Of a stretch of DNA of 64,000 nt, positions 33,962-46,504 are shown one piece after another. The stretch covers positions 268,978,622 through 269,042,621 of the forward strand of contig NC_050096.1 of NCBI RefSeq assembly GCF_902167145.1, given 5' to 3'. The translations under genes and the position numbers were made by a program. Position 1 is the stretch's first letter. Each line of letters begins with the position of its first letter. The notes beneath the pieces were generated by a model. It worked only from the letters and a program-made list of their open reading frames with translations. It was not told the DNA's origin and made no database searches. This DNA is from Zea mays. Lineage: Eukaryota; Streptophyta; Magnoliopsida; Poales; Poaceae.

Positions 33962-36654
33962 ATGTCGGGAGATCATGCCAAAAAGGAGATGGAGACCGGC
34001 GAAAAGCCTACTACAAGCCACGGGAGCACTTCATCGGAAGAGTCCCGCACCAAGAGGAAGGAGAAGAAGAAGGACTCCTCCAAACGGAAGGAGAAAAGAT
34101 CTTCCTCTTCTCACCACAAAGAGAAGAAGGAAAAATCTTCTCACAAGCCGCATCGGAAAGGCGACAAGCACAAGAGGATGAGGAAAGTAGTCTACTACGA
34201 GACCGACACTTCCACAACATCGACCTCCGACTCCGATGCGCCCTCCGTCACTTCTAAGCGCCAAGAGCGCAAGAAGTATAGTAAGATCCCCCTACACTAC
34301 GCTCGCATTTCCAAACATACACCTTTACTTTCCGTCCCATTAGGCAAACCACCAACTTTTGATGGTGAAGATTACGCTAGGTGGAGCGATTTAATGCGAT
34401 TTCATCTAACCTCGCTCCACAAAAGTATATGGGATGTTGTTGAGTTTGGTGCACAGGTACCGTCGGTAGGGGATGAGGACTATGATGAGGATGAGGTGGC
34501 CCAAATCGAGCACTTCAACTCTCAAGCAACAACAATACTCCTCGCCTCTCTAAGTAGAGAGGAGTATAACAAAGTACAAGGGTTGAAGAGCGCCAAAGAG
34601 ATTTGGGATGTGCTCAAAACCGCGCACGAGGGAGACGAGCTCACCAAGATCACCAAGCGGGAAACGATCGAGGGGGAGCTCGGTCGGTTCCGGCTTCGCA
34701 AAGGGGAGGAGCCACAACACATGTACAACCGGCTCAAGACCTTGGTGAATCAAGTACGCAACCTCGGGAGCGAAAAGTGGGATGACCACGAGATGGTTAA
34801 GGTTATTCTAAGATCTCTCATTTTTCTTAACCCTACACAAGTTCAATTAATCCGTGGTAATCCTAGATATACTAAAATGACCCCCGAGGAAGTTATCGGG
34901 AATTTTGTGAGTTTTGAGTGCATGATCGAAGGCTCGAGGAAGATCAACGAGCTTGATGATGCCACCACATCCGAAGCTCAACCCGTTGCATTCAAGGCAA
35001 CGGAGGAGAAGGAGGAGGAGTCTACACCAAGTCGACAACCAATAGACGCCTCCAAGCTCGACAATGAGGAAATGGCGCTTGTCATCAAGAGCTTCCGCCA
35101 AATCCTCAAGCAAAGGAGGGGAAGGATTACAAGTCCCACTCCAAGAAGGTTTGCTACAAGTGTGGTAAGCCCGGTCATTTTATTGCTAAATGTCCTATAT
35201 CTAGTGACAGTGACCGAGGTGACGACAAGAAGGGGAGGCGAAAGGAGAAGAAGAGGTACTACAAGAAGAAGGGCGGTGATGCCCATGTTTGTCGGGAATG
35301 GGACTCCGACGAAAGCTCAAGCGACTCCTCCGACGACGAGGACGCCGCCAACATCGCCGTCACCAAGGGACTCCTCTTCCCCAACGTCGGCCACAAGTGC
35401 CTCATGGCAAAGGACGGCAAAAGGAAGAAGGTTAAATCCAACTCCTCCACTAAATATGAATCGTCTAGTGATGATAATGCTAGTGGTGAGGAAGATAATT
35501 TGCGTATCCTTTTTGCCAATCTTAACATGGAACAAAAAGAAAAATTAAATGAGCTAATTAGTGCCATCCATGAAAAGGATGATCTCTTGGACTCCCAAGA
35601 GGACTTCCTAATCAAGGAAAATAAAAAACATGTTAAGGTTAAAAATGCTTACGCTCTACAAGTTGAAAAATGTGAAAAATTGTCTAGTGAGCTAAGCACT
35701 TGCCGTGAGATGATTGACAACCTTAGAAATGAAAATACTAGTTTAAATGCTAAGGTTGACTCTCATGTTTGTAATGTTTCAATTCCCAATCCTAGAGATA
35801 ATAATGATGATTTGTTTGCTAGGATTGAAGAATTAAACATTTCTCTTGCTAGCCTTAGATTAGAGAATGAAAATTTGATTGCTAAGGCTAAAGATTTTGA
35901 TGTTTGCAAAGTTACAATTGCCGATCTTAGAGATAAGAATGATATACTTCGTGCTAAGATTGTTGAACTTAATTCTTGCAAACCATCTACATCTACAATT
36001 GAGCATGTCACTATTTGTACTAGATGTAGAAATGTTGATATTGATGCTATTCATGATCATATGACTTTAATTAAACAACAAAATGATCATATAGCAAAAC
36101 TTGATGCTAAAATTGCCGAGCACAACCTAGAGAATGAGAAATTTAAGTTTGCTCGTAGCATGCTTTATAATGGGAGACGCCCTGGCATTAAGGATGGCAT
36201 TGGCTACCAAAGGGGAGACAATGTCAAACTTAGTGCCCCTCCTAAAAGATTGTCAAATTTTGTTAAGGGTAAGGCTCCCATGCCTCAGGACAACGAGGGT
36301 TACATTTTATACCCTGCCGATTATCCCGAGGACAAAATTAGGAAAATTCATTCTAGAAAGTCTCACTCTGGCCCTAATCATGCTTTCATGTATAAGGGTG
36401 AGACATCTAGTTCTAGGCAACCAACCTGTGCTAAGTTGCCTAGAAAGAAAACTCCAAATGCATCAAATGATCATGCTATTTCATTTAAAACTCTTGATGC
36501 ATCCTATGTTTTGACTAACAAATCCGGCAAGGTCGTTGCCAAGTTTGTTGGGGGCAAACACAAGGGGTCAAAGACTTGTGTTTGGGTACCCAAAGTTCTT
36601 GTTTCTAATGCCAAAGGACCCAAAACAGTTTGGGTACCTAAAGTCAAGAACTAA
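33962..36654 (+). pseudogene. gag: Element F gag, one frameshift
   Basis: ATG at 33962 (MSGDHAKKEMETG). A very Lys/Ser-rich N-terminal region, the UBN2-like core (TFDGEDYARWSDLM), a CCHC knuckle (CYKCGKPGHFIAKC, about 35153-35194), an acidic tract, a coiled coil built of LRxEN...LxAKI units (about 35711-35990), a CTRC motif and WVPK...GP...WVPK at the C-terminus; TAA at 36652-36654. A one-base indel at about 35113-35125, just before the knuckle, shifts the frame; the shifted frame stops at 35548. The coiled-coil part is open from 35404. The site equivalent to the candidate donor reads AAG|GTTAAA at 35431. Confidence 0.9.
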
Positions 36655-36667
36655 ATTTGTTTTGTAG

Positions 36668-39600
36668 GTTTATGCATCCGGGGGCTCAAGTTGGATACTC
36701 GACAGCGGATGCACAAACCACATGACCGGGGAGAAAAGGATGTTCTCCTCATATGAGAAAAATCAAGATCCCCAACGAGCTATCACATTCGGGGATGGAA
36801 ATCAAGGTTTGGTCAAAGGATTGGGTAAAATTGCTATATCTCCTGACCATTCTATTTCCAATGTTTTTCTTGTAGATTCTTTAGATTACAATTTGCTTTC
36901 CGTATCCCAATTATGTCAAATGGGCTACAACTGTCTATTCACTGATGTAGGTGTCACTGTCTTTAGAAGAAGTGATGATTCAATAGCATTTAAGGGTGTG
37001 TTAGAGGGTCAGCTATACTTGGTAGATTTTGATAGAGCTGAACTCGACACATGCTTAATTGCTAAGACTAACTTGGGTTGGCTCTGGCACCGCCGACTAG
37101 CCCATGTTGGAATGAAGAATCTTCATAAGCTTCTAAAGGGGGAACACATTTTAGGATTAACCAATGTTCATTTTGAGAAAGACAAGATTTGTAGCGCATG
37201 CCAAGCCGGGAAGCAAGTTGGCACCCATCATCCACACAAAAACATCATGACGACCGACAGGCCGCTTGAGCTACTCCACATGGATCTATTCGGCCCGATT
37301 GCTTACATAAGCATCGGCAGGAGTAAGTATTGTCTTGTAATAGTGGATGATTATTCTCGCTTCACTTGGGTGTTCTTTTTGCAGGAAAAATCTCAAACCC
37401 AAGAGACCTTAAAGGGATTCTTGAGATGGGCTCAAAATGAGTTCGGCTTAAGGATCAAGAAAATTAGAAGCGACAACGGGACGGAGTTCAAGAACTCTCA
37501 AATCGAAGGCTTCCTTGAGGAGGAGGGCATCAAGCATGAGTTCTCCTCTCCCTACACTCCACAACAAAATGGTGTAGTGGAGAGGAAGAATCGAACTCTA
37601 TTGGACATGGCAAGAACCATGCTTGATGAGTACAAGACTTCGGATCGGTTTTGGGCCGAGGCGGTCAACACCGCTTGCTACGCCATCAACCGGTTATATC
37701 TTCACCAAATCCTCAAGAAGACATCCTATGAACTCCTGACCGGTAAAAAGCCAAATATTTCATATTTTAGAGTTTTTGGTAGCAAATGTTTTATTCTTGT
37801 AAAAAGAGGTAGAAAATCTAAATTTGCTCCTAAAACTGTAGAAGGCTTTTTACTAGGATATGATTCAAACACAAGGGCATACAGAGTCTTTAACAAGTCC
37901 TCAGGACTAGTTGAAGTTTCTTGTGACGTTGTGTTTGATGAGACTAACGGCTCTCAAGTAGAGCAAGTTGATCTTGATGAGATAGGTGAAGAACAGGCTC
38001 CATGCATAGCGCTAAGGAACATGTCCATTGGGGATGTGTGTCCTAAGGAATCCGAAGAGCCTCCACATGCACAAGATCAACCATCCTCCTCCACACTAGC
38101 ATCTCCACCGACTCAAAATGAGGATGAAGCTCAAGTTGATGAAGTAGAAGATCAAGCAAATGAGCCACCTCAAGATGACGACAATGATCAAGGGGGAGAT
38201 GCAAATGATCAAGAAAAGGAGGATGAAGAGCAAAGGCCGCCACACCCAAGAGTCCACCAAGCAATCCAACGAGATCACCCCGTCGACACCATCCTCGGCG
38301 ACATTCATAAGGGGGTAACAACTAGATCTTGGGTTGCACATTTTTGTGAGCATTATTCTTTTGTTTCCTCCATTGAGCCACACAGGGTAGAGGAAGCACT
38401 ACTAGATTCGGATTGGGTGGTGGCTATGCAAGAGGAGCTCAACAACTTCACGAGGAATGAGGTATGACATTTGGTTCCACGTCCTAACCAAAATGTTGTA
38501 GGAACCAAATGGGTCTTCTGCAACAAACAAGACGAGCATGGTGTGGTGACAAGGAACAAAGCACGACTTGTGGCCAAGGGATACTCCCAAGTCGAAGGTT
38601 TGGATTTCGGTGAAACCTATGCACCCGTAGCTAGGCTTGAGTCAATTCGCATATTATTAGCCTATGCTACTTACCATGGCTTTAAGCTTTATCAAATGGA
38701 CGTGAAAAGTGCCTTCCTCAATGGACCAATCAAGGAAGAGGTCTATGTTGAGCAACCTCCCGGCTTTGAAGACAGTGAGTACCCTAACCATGTCTATAGG
38801 CTCTCTAAGGTGCTTTATGGGCTCAAGCAAGCCCCAAGAGCATGGTATGAATGCCTTAGAGATTTCCTCATTGCTAATGGCTTCAAAGTCGGAAAAGCCG
38901 ATCCTACACTCTTTACTAAAACTCTTGAAAACGACTTGTTTGTATGCCAAATTTATGTTGATGATATTATATTTGGGTCTACTAACGAGTCTACATGTGA
39001 AGAGTTTAGTAGGATTATGACACAGAAATTCGAGATGTCTATGATGGGGGAGTTGAAGTATTTCTTAGGATTCCAAGTAAAACAACTCCAAGAGGGCACC
39101 TTCATTAGCCAAACGAAGTACACTCAAGACATTCTAAACAAGTTTGGGATGAAGGATGCCAAGCCCATCAAGACTCCCATGGGAACAAATGGGCATCTCG
39201 ACCTCGACACGGGAGGTAAGTCCGTAGATCAAAAGGTATATCGGTCGATGATTGGTTCATTACTTTATTTATGTGCATCTCGACCAGACATTATGCTTTC
39301 CGTTTGCATGTGTGCAAGATTCCAAGCCGACCCTAAGGAATCACACCTTACGGCCGTAAAACGAATCTTGAGATATTTGGCTTATACACCTAAGTTTGGG
39401 CTTTGGTACCCTCGGGGATCCACATTTGACTTGATTGGTTATTCGGATGCCGATTGGGCGGGGTGTAAGATTAACAGGAAGAGCACATCAGGGACTTGCC
39501 AGTTCTTGGGGAGATCTTTGGTGTCTTGGGCTTCAAAGAAGCAAAATTCGGTCGCTCTTTCTACCGCCGAAGCCGAGTATATTGCCGCAGGCCATTGTTG

Positions 39601-39910
39601 CGCGCAACTACTTTGGATGAGGCAAACCCTGCGGGACTACGGTTACAAATTAACCAAAGTCCCTTTGCTATGTGATAATGAGAGTGCAATTAAAATGGCC
39701 GACAATCCCGTCGAGCATAGCCGCACTAAGCACATAGCCATTCAGTATCATTTTCTTAGGGATCACCAACAAAAGGGAGATATCGAGATTGCATACATTA
39801 ATACTAAAGATCAATTAGCCGATATCTTTACCAAGCCTCTTGACGAACAAACTTTTACCAAACTTAGGCATGAGCTCAATATTCTTGATTCTAGAAATTT
39901 CTTTTGCTAG
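36668..39910 (+). pseudogene. pol: Element F pol, one nonsense codon
   Basis: The frame opens immediately after a TAG (36665-36667) and runs protease ([13 protein letters not shown], Ile-to-Leu next to the catalytic Asp), HHCC finger, integrase ([25 protein letters not shown]), RT ([21 protein letters not shown]) and RNase H ([24 protein letters not shown]), to a stop at 39908-39910. The only break is TGG-to-TGA at 38465-38467 at the start of the RT domain (NEV then stop). Everything downstream is in the same frame. Confidence 0.93.
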
Positions 39911-40784
39911 TTTGCACACATAGCACTCAAGTATACCTTTGATCATGTCTCTTTTATATATGCTATGACTAATGTGTTTTCAAGAGTATTTCAAACCAAG
40001 CCATAGGTATATTGAAAGGGAATTGGAGTCTTCGGCGAAGACAAAGGCTTCCACTCCGTAACTCATACTTCGCCATCACTCCACGCAACTCTCTATTCTT
40101 TGGGGAGAAATGAGCATCAAAGAAAAGGACTTCGTCTTTGGGAGAGAGTAAGAGCTCAAAAGCTAAAGGACCGGACTTCGCCTTTGGTATAATCTTAACT
40201 CACTTATTTATGACCAAAGGGGACGATAGCACTTCGAGGGCTCTAATGATTCCGTTTTTGGCGATTCATGCCAAAAAGGGGGAGAAATGAGCCCAAAGCA
40301 AAAGGACCACACCACCACCAAATTCAAAAACTTAGTGTTGAATATTTATCAATTGATTTTCCTATTGTGTTCAAAAAGAGGGAGAAAGTAGTATTTCAAA
40401 ATGATATATCAAAACCCTCTTGAACACTAAGAGGTGGATCTCTTCTAGGGGGAGTTTTGTTTAGTCAAAGGAAAAAGCATTTGAAACAGGGGGAGAAAAT
40501 TTCAAATCTTGAAAATGCTTTGCAAATTCCATTCATTCACCTTTGACCATTTGCAAAAGAACTTTGAAAAGGATTTACAAAAGAGTTTGCAAAAACAAAA
40601 CATGTGGTGCAAGCGTGGTCCAAAATGTTATATAAGAAAGAAACAATCCATGCATATCTTGTAAGTATTTATATTGGCTCAAATCCAAGCAACCTTTACA
40701 CTTACATTATGCAAACTAGTTCAATTATGCACTTCTATATTTGTTTTGGTTTGTGTTGGCATCAATCACCAAAAAGGGGGAGAT
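39911..40784 (+). other. Element F 3' untranslated region with multiple polypurine tracts
   Basis: GGGGGAG tracts near 40268, 40448, 40488 and 40775 (the last adjoins the LTR) and a TGAAAGGGAATT mimic of the LTR start at 40013-40024. No coding region. Confidence 0.8.
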
Positions 40785-42098
40785 TGAAAGGGAATTAGGC
40801 TTACACCTAGTTCCTAATTAATTTTGGTGATTGAATTGACCAACACAAATAATTGGACTAACTAGTTTGCCCAAGTGTACAGATTATACAGATATAAAAG
40901 GTTCACACTCAGCCAATAAAAAGACCAAGTTTTGGATTCAACAAAGGAGCAAAGGGGCAACCGAAGGCTCCCCTGGTCTGGTGCACCGGACTGTCCGGTG
41001 TGCCACCGGACATGTCCGGTGCACCAGGGGGACTCAGACTCAAACTCGGCACCTTCGGGAATTTCCAGAGGCGACTCGGCTATAATTCACCGGACTGTCC
41101 GGTGTACACCGGACAGTGTCCGGTGCGCCAAGGGAGGTCGGCCTCAGGAACTCGCCAGCTTCGGGAAACTCCAACGGCTAGTCCACTATAATTCACCGGA
41201 CTGTCCGGTGTACACCGGACTGTCCGGTGTGACTCCGGAGCAACGGCTATCTTCGTGCCAACGGCTCTCTGCCACGCATTTAATGCGCGCTCTGCGCGCG
41301 CAGAAGTCAGGCGCGCCCATGCTGGCACACCGGACAGCAAACAGTACCTGTCCGGTGTGCACCGGACACCCAGGCGGGCCCACAAGTCAGAAGCTCCAAC
41401 GGTCAGAATCCAACGGCAGTGATGACGTGGCAGGGGGCACCGGACTGTCCGGTGTGCACCGGACTGTCCGGTGCGCCATCGAGCAGACAGCCTCCCAACG
41501 GCCACTTTTGGTGGTTGGGGCTATAAATACCCCAACCACCCCACCATTCATTGCATCCAAGTTTTCCACTTCTCAACTACTACAAGAGCTCTAGCATTCA
41601 ATTCTAGACACACCAAAGAGATCAAATCCTCTCCAAATTCCACACAACGCCATAGTGCTTAGAGAGAGTGATTTGCTTGTGTTCTTTCGAGCTCTTGCGC
41701 TTGGATTGCTTTCTCTCTTTCATTCTTTTCTTGTGTTCAATACTCACTTGTAACCAAGGCAAGAGACACCAATTGTGTGGTGGTCCTTGCGGGGAGGTTT
41801 TGCTCCCGGTTGATTTGAGAAGAGAAAAGCTCACTCGGTCGAAGGGACCGTTTGAGAGAGGGAAAGGGTTGAAAAAGACCCGGCCTTTGTGGCCTCCTCA
41901 ACGGGGAGTAGGTTTGAGAGAACCGAACCTCGGTAAAACAAATCCTCGTGTCTCACTTCATTATTTGCTTGCGATTTGTTTTCACGCCCTCTCTCGGACT
42001 TGATTATATTTCTAACGCTAACCCGGCTTGTAGTTGTGTTTATATTTGTGAATTTCAGTTTTGCCCTATTCACCCCCCCCCCCTCTAGGCGACTTTCA
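40785..42098 (+). repeat. Element F 3' LTR
   Basis: 1314 bp. Against the 5' copy I count five base changes (for example GGACAGTG for GGATAGTG near 41118) and three more C in the tract at the end. Confidence 0.95.
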
Positions 42099-44053
42099 GC
42101 TAGCAAGATACGAATGGACTCTAGCCTAGCCACAGGAGCAAAAGTCTCCTCAAAGTCCAAACATGCGACTTGGGCATAACCTTTTGCCACAAGTCAAGCC
42201 TTGTTCCTCGTCACCACTCCGTGCTCGTCTTGTTTGTTGCGAAACACCCACTTGGTTCCCACAACATTTTGCTTAGGACGAGGCACCAGTGTCCAAACTT
42301 CATTCCTTTTGAAGTTGTTGAGCTCCTCCTGCATGGCCAACACCCAGTCTGGATCTAGCAAGGCCTCTTCTACCCTGAAAGGCTCAATAGAAGAGACAAA
42401 GGAGTAATGCTCACAAAAATTAACTAATCGAGATCGAGTAGTTACTCCCTTGCTAATATCACCTAGAATTTGGTCGACGGGATGATCCCTTTGAATCATC
42501 GCTCGAACTTGGGTTGGAGGTGCCGGTTGCGCTTCTTCCTCCATCACGTGAACATCTTGTGCTCCCCCTTGATCACACGCCTCCTTTTGATGAACCTGTT
42601 CATCATCTTGAGGTGGGGGATGCACCGTTGTTGAGGAAGAAGGTTGATCTTGTTCATCTTGTTCCTGTGGCCGCACTTCTCCAATCGCCATGGTTCGTAT
42701 AGCGGCCGTCGGAACATCTTCTTCATCTACATCATCACAATCAACAACTTGCTCTCTTGGAGAGCCATTAGTCTCATCAAATACAACGTCGCTAGAGACT
42801 TCAACCAAACCCGATGATTTGTTGAAGACTCTATACGCCTTTGTATTTGAGTCATAACCTAACAAAAACCCTTCTACAGCTTTGGGAGCAAATTTAGAAT
42901 TTCTACCCTTCTTCACTAGAATGTAGCACTTGCTCCCAAATACACGAAAGTAAGATACATTGGGTTTGTTACCGGTTAGTAGCTCATACGAAGTCTTCTT
43001 GAGGAGGTGATGAAGGTAGACCCTGTTGATGGCGTGGCAAGCCGTGTTCACGGCTTCCGACCAAAAGCACTCGGGGGTCTTGAACTCTCCAAGCATAGTC
43101 CTCGCCATATCGATTAGTGTCCTGTTCTTCCTCTCTACCACACCATTTTGCTGTGGTGTGTAGGGAGCGGAGAACTCGTGCTTGATCCCTTCCTCCTCAA
43201 GGAACTCCTCCACTTGAAGGTTCTTGAACTCGGACCCGTTGTCGCTCCTTATCTTCTTCACCTTGAGCTCAAACTCATTTTGAGCTCTCCTGAGGAAGCG
43301 CTTGAGGGTCCCTTGGGTTTCAAACTTATCGTGCAAAAAGAACACCCAAGTGAAGCGGGAAAAGTCATCAACAATAACTAGACCATACTTACTTCCTCCG
43401 ATGCTCAGATAGGCGATGGGTCCGAAGAGGTCCATATGTAGCAGCTCCAGGGGTCTTGATGTTGTCATCACATTTTTGGTGTGATGAGAGCCTCCCACTT
43501 GTTTCCCTGCTTGACAAGCTGCACAAGGTCTATCTTTTTCGAAATGAACATTAGTTAGACCTATCACATGTTCTCCCTTTAGAAGCTTGTGGAGGTTCTT
43601 CATCCCCACATGTGCTAAGCGGCGATGCCACAGCCAGCCCATGCAAGTCTTAGCCATTAAGCATGCATCTAGACCGGCCTCTTCTTTTGCAAAATCAACT
43701 AGGTAAAGCTTGCCGTCTAGTACACCCTTAAAAGCTAGTGAACCATCACATCTTCTAAAGATAGACACATCTACATTTGTAAACAAACAGTTATATCCCA
43801 TATTGCATAATTGACTAACCGATAGCAAATTATATCCAAGAGACTCTACTAAAAACACATTAGAGATAGAGTGCTCATTTGAGATTGCAATTTTACCTAA
43901 CCCTTTTACCTTGCCTTGATTCCCATCACCGAATATTATTGAATCTTGGGAATCTTTGTTTTTGACGTAGGAGGTGAACATCTTCTTCTCCCCCGTCATA
44001 TGGTTTGTGCATCCGCTGTCAATAATCCAGCTTGAACCCCCGGATGCATAAAC
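42099..44053 (-). pseudogene. pol: Element D pol, 5' half (protease, integrase, start of RT)
   Basis: Minus strand, opening at GTTTATGCATCC after a TAG, with protease ([11 protein letters not shown]), HHCC finger, integrase ([25 protein letters not shown]) and the start of RT ([10 protein letters not shown]). A CGA-to-TGA nonsense codon at 42194-42196 is the only lesion seen. Interrupted by element F at 42099-42103 and continued at 32597. Confidence 0.92.
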
Positions 44054-44066
44054 CTACAAGGCAAAT

Positions 44067-46454
44067 TTAGGCTTGGGTCTTAGGTACCCAACTCATGTTG
44101 GGTCCTGCAAGGTTAGCACAAATATCCTTAGGGACCCAAATGCAAGTTTTGTCTCCCTTGCATCTTGCCCCTAATTTTCTAGCAATTATCTTCCTATCCT
44201 TTCTACAAATAGCAAAAGAAGCATTTAAAGCATGATATATTGTAGAAGGTTCATTTACTTTCCTAGGAACATTAACAACATTTCTCCTAGGCAAATTATG
44301 AACAACATTTCTCCTACCAACATTTCTATCATGCACATAAGAAGAACTAGAAGCAAACATGGCATGAGAATCAAAGGCATTATATGCATTACAACTCCTA
44401 TAAGCATTCCTAGATTGTCTCCTATCATGGTACATAAAAGCATGGTTCTTTTGCACACTACTAGCCATAGGGGCCTTTCCTTTCTCCTTGGCGGAGATGG
44501 GAGCCTTATGGCTTGTCAAGTTCTTGGCTTCCCTCTTGTAGCCAAGACCATCCTTAATTGAGGGGTGTCTACCAATCGTGTAGGCATCCCTTGCAAATTT
44601 CAGCTTATCAAATTTATTCTTGCTAGCCTTAAGTTGGGCATTAAGACTAGCCAATTCCTCATTTAATTTGGAAATTGAAACTAAATGATCACTACAAGCA
44701 TCAATGTCAAAATCTTTACACCTATTACAAGTTTCAACAATTTCTACACAAGAATTAGATTTACTAGCTACTTCTAGTTTAGCATTTAAATCATCATTAA
44801 AACTTTTTAACTTAGCAATAGTTTCATGACAAGAAGATAATTCACTAGAGAGCATTTCATTCCTCTTAATTTCTAGAGCAAGAGATTTCTGAGCTTCTAC
44901 AAATTTATCATGTTCTTCATACAACAAATCCTCTTGCTTTTCTAACAGTATATTCCTATCATTCAAGGCATCAATCAATTCATTAATTTTGTCTACCTTA
45001 GTTCTATCTAATCCCTTGAATAAGCATGAGTAATCTATCTCATCATCATCACTAGACTCATCCTCACTAGAAGAAGCATAAGTACTAGTATTAGGAGTGC
45101 TTACTTTATTCTCCCTTGCCATGAGGCAAGTGTGACGCTCGTTGGGGAAGAGGGATGACTTGTTGAAGGCAGTGGCGGCGAGTCCCTCATTGTCGGAGTC
45201 GGACGAGGAGCAGTCTGAATCCCACTCCTTGCCAAGGTGAGCCTCGCCCTTTGCCTTCTTATAGTTCTTCTTTTTCTCCCTCTTATTCCCTTGATCCTGG
45301 TCACTATCATTGTCGGGACAGTTAGCAATAAAATGACCAAGCTTACCGCATTTGAAGCATGAGCGCTTCCCCTTGGCTTTGGTCTTGCTTGGCTGTCCCT
45401 TGCGACCTTTAAGCACCGTCTTGAATCTTTTGATGATGAGAGCCATCTCTTCATCATTAAGTTCGGCCGCCTCAATCTGTGCCACCTTGCTAGGTAGCGC
45501 CTCCTTGCTTCGTGTTGCCTTGAGAGCAAGGGGTTGCGGCTCGTTGATCGGACCATTCAAGGCGTCGTCCACGTACCTCGCCTCCTTGATCATCATTCGC
45601 CCGCTAACGAATTTCCCAAGAACTTCTTCGGGCGACATCTTGGTGTACCTGGGATTTTCACGAATATTGTTCACCAAATGAGGATCAAGAACGGTAAATG
45701 ACCTTAGCATTAGGCGGACGACGTCGTGGTCCGTCCATCGCGTGCTCCCGTAGCTCCTTATTTTGTTGATAAGGGTCTTGAGCCGGTTGTATGTTTGTGT
45801 CGGCTCCTCGCCCCTTATCATCGCGAACCGTCCAAGCTCGCCTTCCACCAACTCCATTTTGGTGAGCAAGGTGACGTCGTTACCCTCATGAGAGATCTTG
45901 AGGGTGTCCCAGATCTGCTTGGCATTGTCCAAGCCGCTCACCTTGTGATACTCGTCCCTGCACAAAGAGGCTAGCAACACAGTAGTAGCTTGTGCATTTT
46001 TATGAATCTGTTCATTAATAAACACAGGACTATCTGAGCTATCAAATTTCATTCCACTTTCCACAATCTCCCAAATGCTTGGATGGAGAGAAAACAGGTG
46101 AGTACGCATTTTGTGGCTCCAAAATCCGTAGTCCTCTCCATCAAAGTGAGGGGGCTTGCCAAGTGGAATGGGGAGCAATTGAGCATTTGAACTATGCGGG
46201 ATGCGTGAATAATCGAAAGAAAAGTTTGAGTTAACCGTCTTTCGTCTATCGTGGTCGTCATCGTCCTTTTGGGAGGAGGAAGATTCGTCGCTGTCGTAGT
46301 AGACAATTTCCTTGATGCGCCTTGTCTTCTTCTTCCTCCCGTCTTTTCTTTTGTGGCCCGAGCCTGAGTCGGTGGGCTTGTCATCATTGAGCTCATTGAC
46401 GAAGGTCTCCTTCTCCTTGTCGTTGATCACCATCCCCTTGCCCTTAGGATCCAT
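44067..46454 (-). CDS. gag: Element D Gag, intact
   Basis: An uninterrupted 795-codon gag, the best-preserved autonomous-type Sirevirus gag here. Start ATG at 46454 (MDPKGKGM), 38 bp downstream of the primer-binding site. Residues about 104-117 carry HFDGEDYGFWSHKM of the UBN2-like core; the CCHC knuckle CFKCGKLGHFIANC is at 366-379; an Asp/Ser-rich tract and a long coiled coil follow, with CNRCKDFDIDAC; the last residues carry two WVPK motifs 16 residues apart. Gag assembles cytoplasmic virus-like particles and packages RNA. The extended coiled-coil C-terminus is a Sirevirus feature. A candidate splice donor AAA|GTAAGC (minus strand) is at 45104. Confidence 0.93.
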   Translation of the reverse strand: MDPKGKGMVINDKEKETFVNELNDDKPTDSGSGHKRKDGRKKKTRRIKEIVYYDSDESSSSQKDDDDHDRRKTVNSNFSFDYSRIPHSSNAQLLPIPLGKPPHFDGEDYGFWSHKMRTHLFSLHPSIWEIVESGMKFDSSDSPVFINEQIHKNAQATTVLLASLCRDEYHKVSGLDNAKQIWDTLKISHEGNDVTLLTKMELVEGELGRFAMIRGEEPTQTYNRLKTLINKIRSYGSTRWTDHDVVRLMLRSFTVLDPHLVNNIRENPRYTKMSPEEVLGKFVSGRMMIKEARYVDDALNGPINEPQPLALKATRSKEALPSKVAQIEAAELNDEEMALIIKRFKTVLKGRKGQPSKTKAKGKRSCFKCGKLGHFIANCPDNDSDQDQGNKREKKKNYKKAKGEAHLGKEWDSDCSSSDSDNEGLAATAFNKSSLFPNERHTCLMARENKVSTPNTSTYASSSEDESSDDDEIDYSCLFKGLDRTKVDKINELIDALNDRNILLEKQEDLLYEEHDKFVEAQKSLALEIKRNEMLSSELSSCHETIAKLKSFNDDLNAKLEVASKSNSCVEIVETCNRCKDFDIDACSDHLVSISKLNEELASLNAQLKASKNKFDKLKFARDAYTIGRHPSIKDGLGYKREAKNLTSHKAPISAKEKGKAPMASSVQKNHAFMYHDRRQSRNAYRSCNAYNAFDSHAMFASSSSYVHDRNVGRRNVVHNLPRRNVVNVPRKVNEPSTIYHALNASFAICRKDRKIIARKLGARCKGDKTCIWVPKDICANLAGPNMSWVPKTQA

Positions 46455-46490
46455 CTCTTCGGGCGGTTAGTCCCTTTCTTGAAGAGAACG

Positions 46491-46504
46491 ACTCTGATAC
46501 CAAT
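46491..46504 (-). other. Element D primer-binding site
   Basis: Minus strand ATTGGTATCAGAGT directly after the 5' LTR, one base off the initiator tRNA-Met complement. Confidence 0.88.

Larger units (their letters stand above)
32603..42098 (+). mobile_element. Element F: Ji-type Sirevirus, youngest insertion
   Basis: Uninterrupted element of 9496 bp inserted in D's RT. Target duplication GCTAG at 32598-32602 and 42099-42103. The LTRs differ by about five substitutions and by the length of one C-tract. Gag has one frameshift and pol one nonsense codon, so this copy could not supply its own proteins as it stands. Confidence 0.95.
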
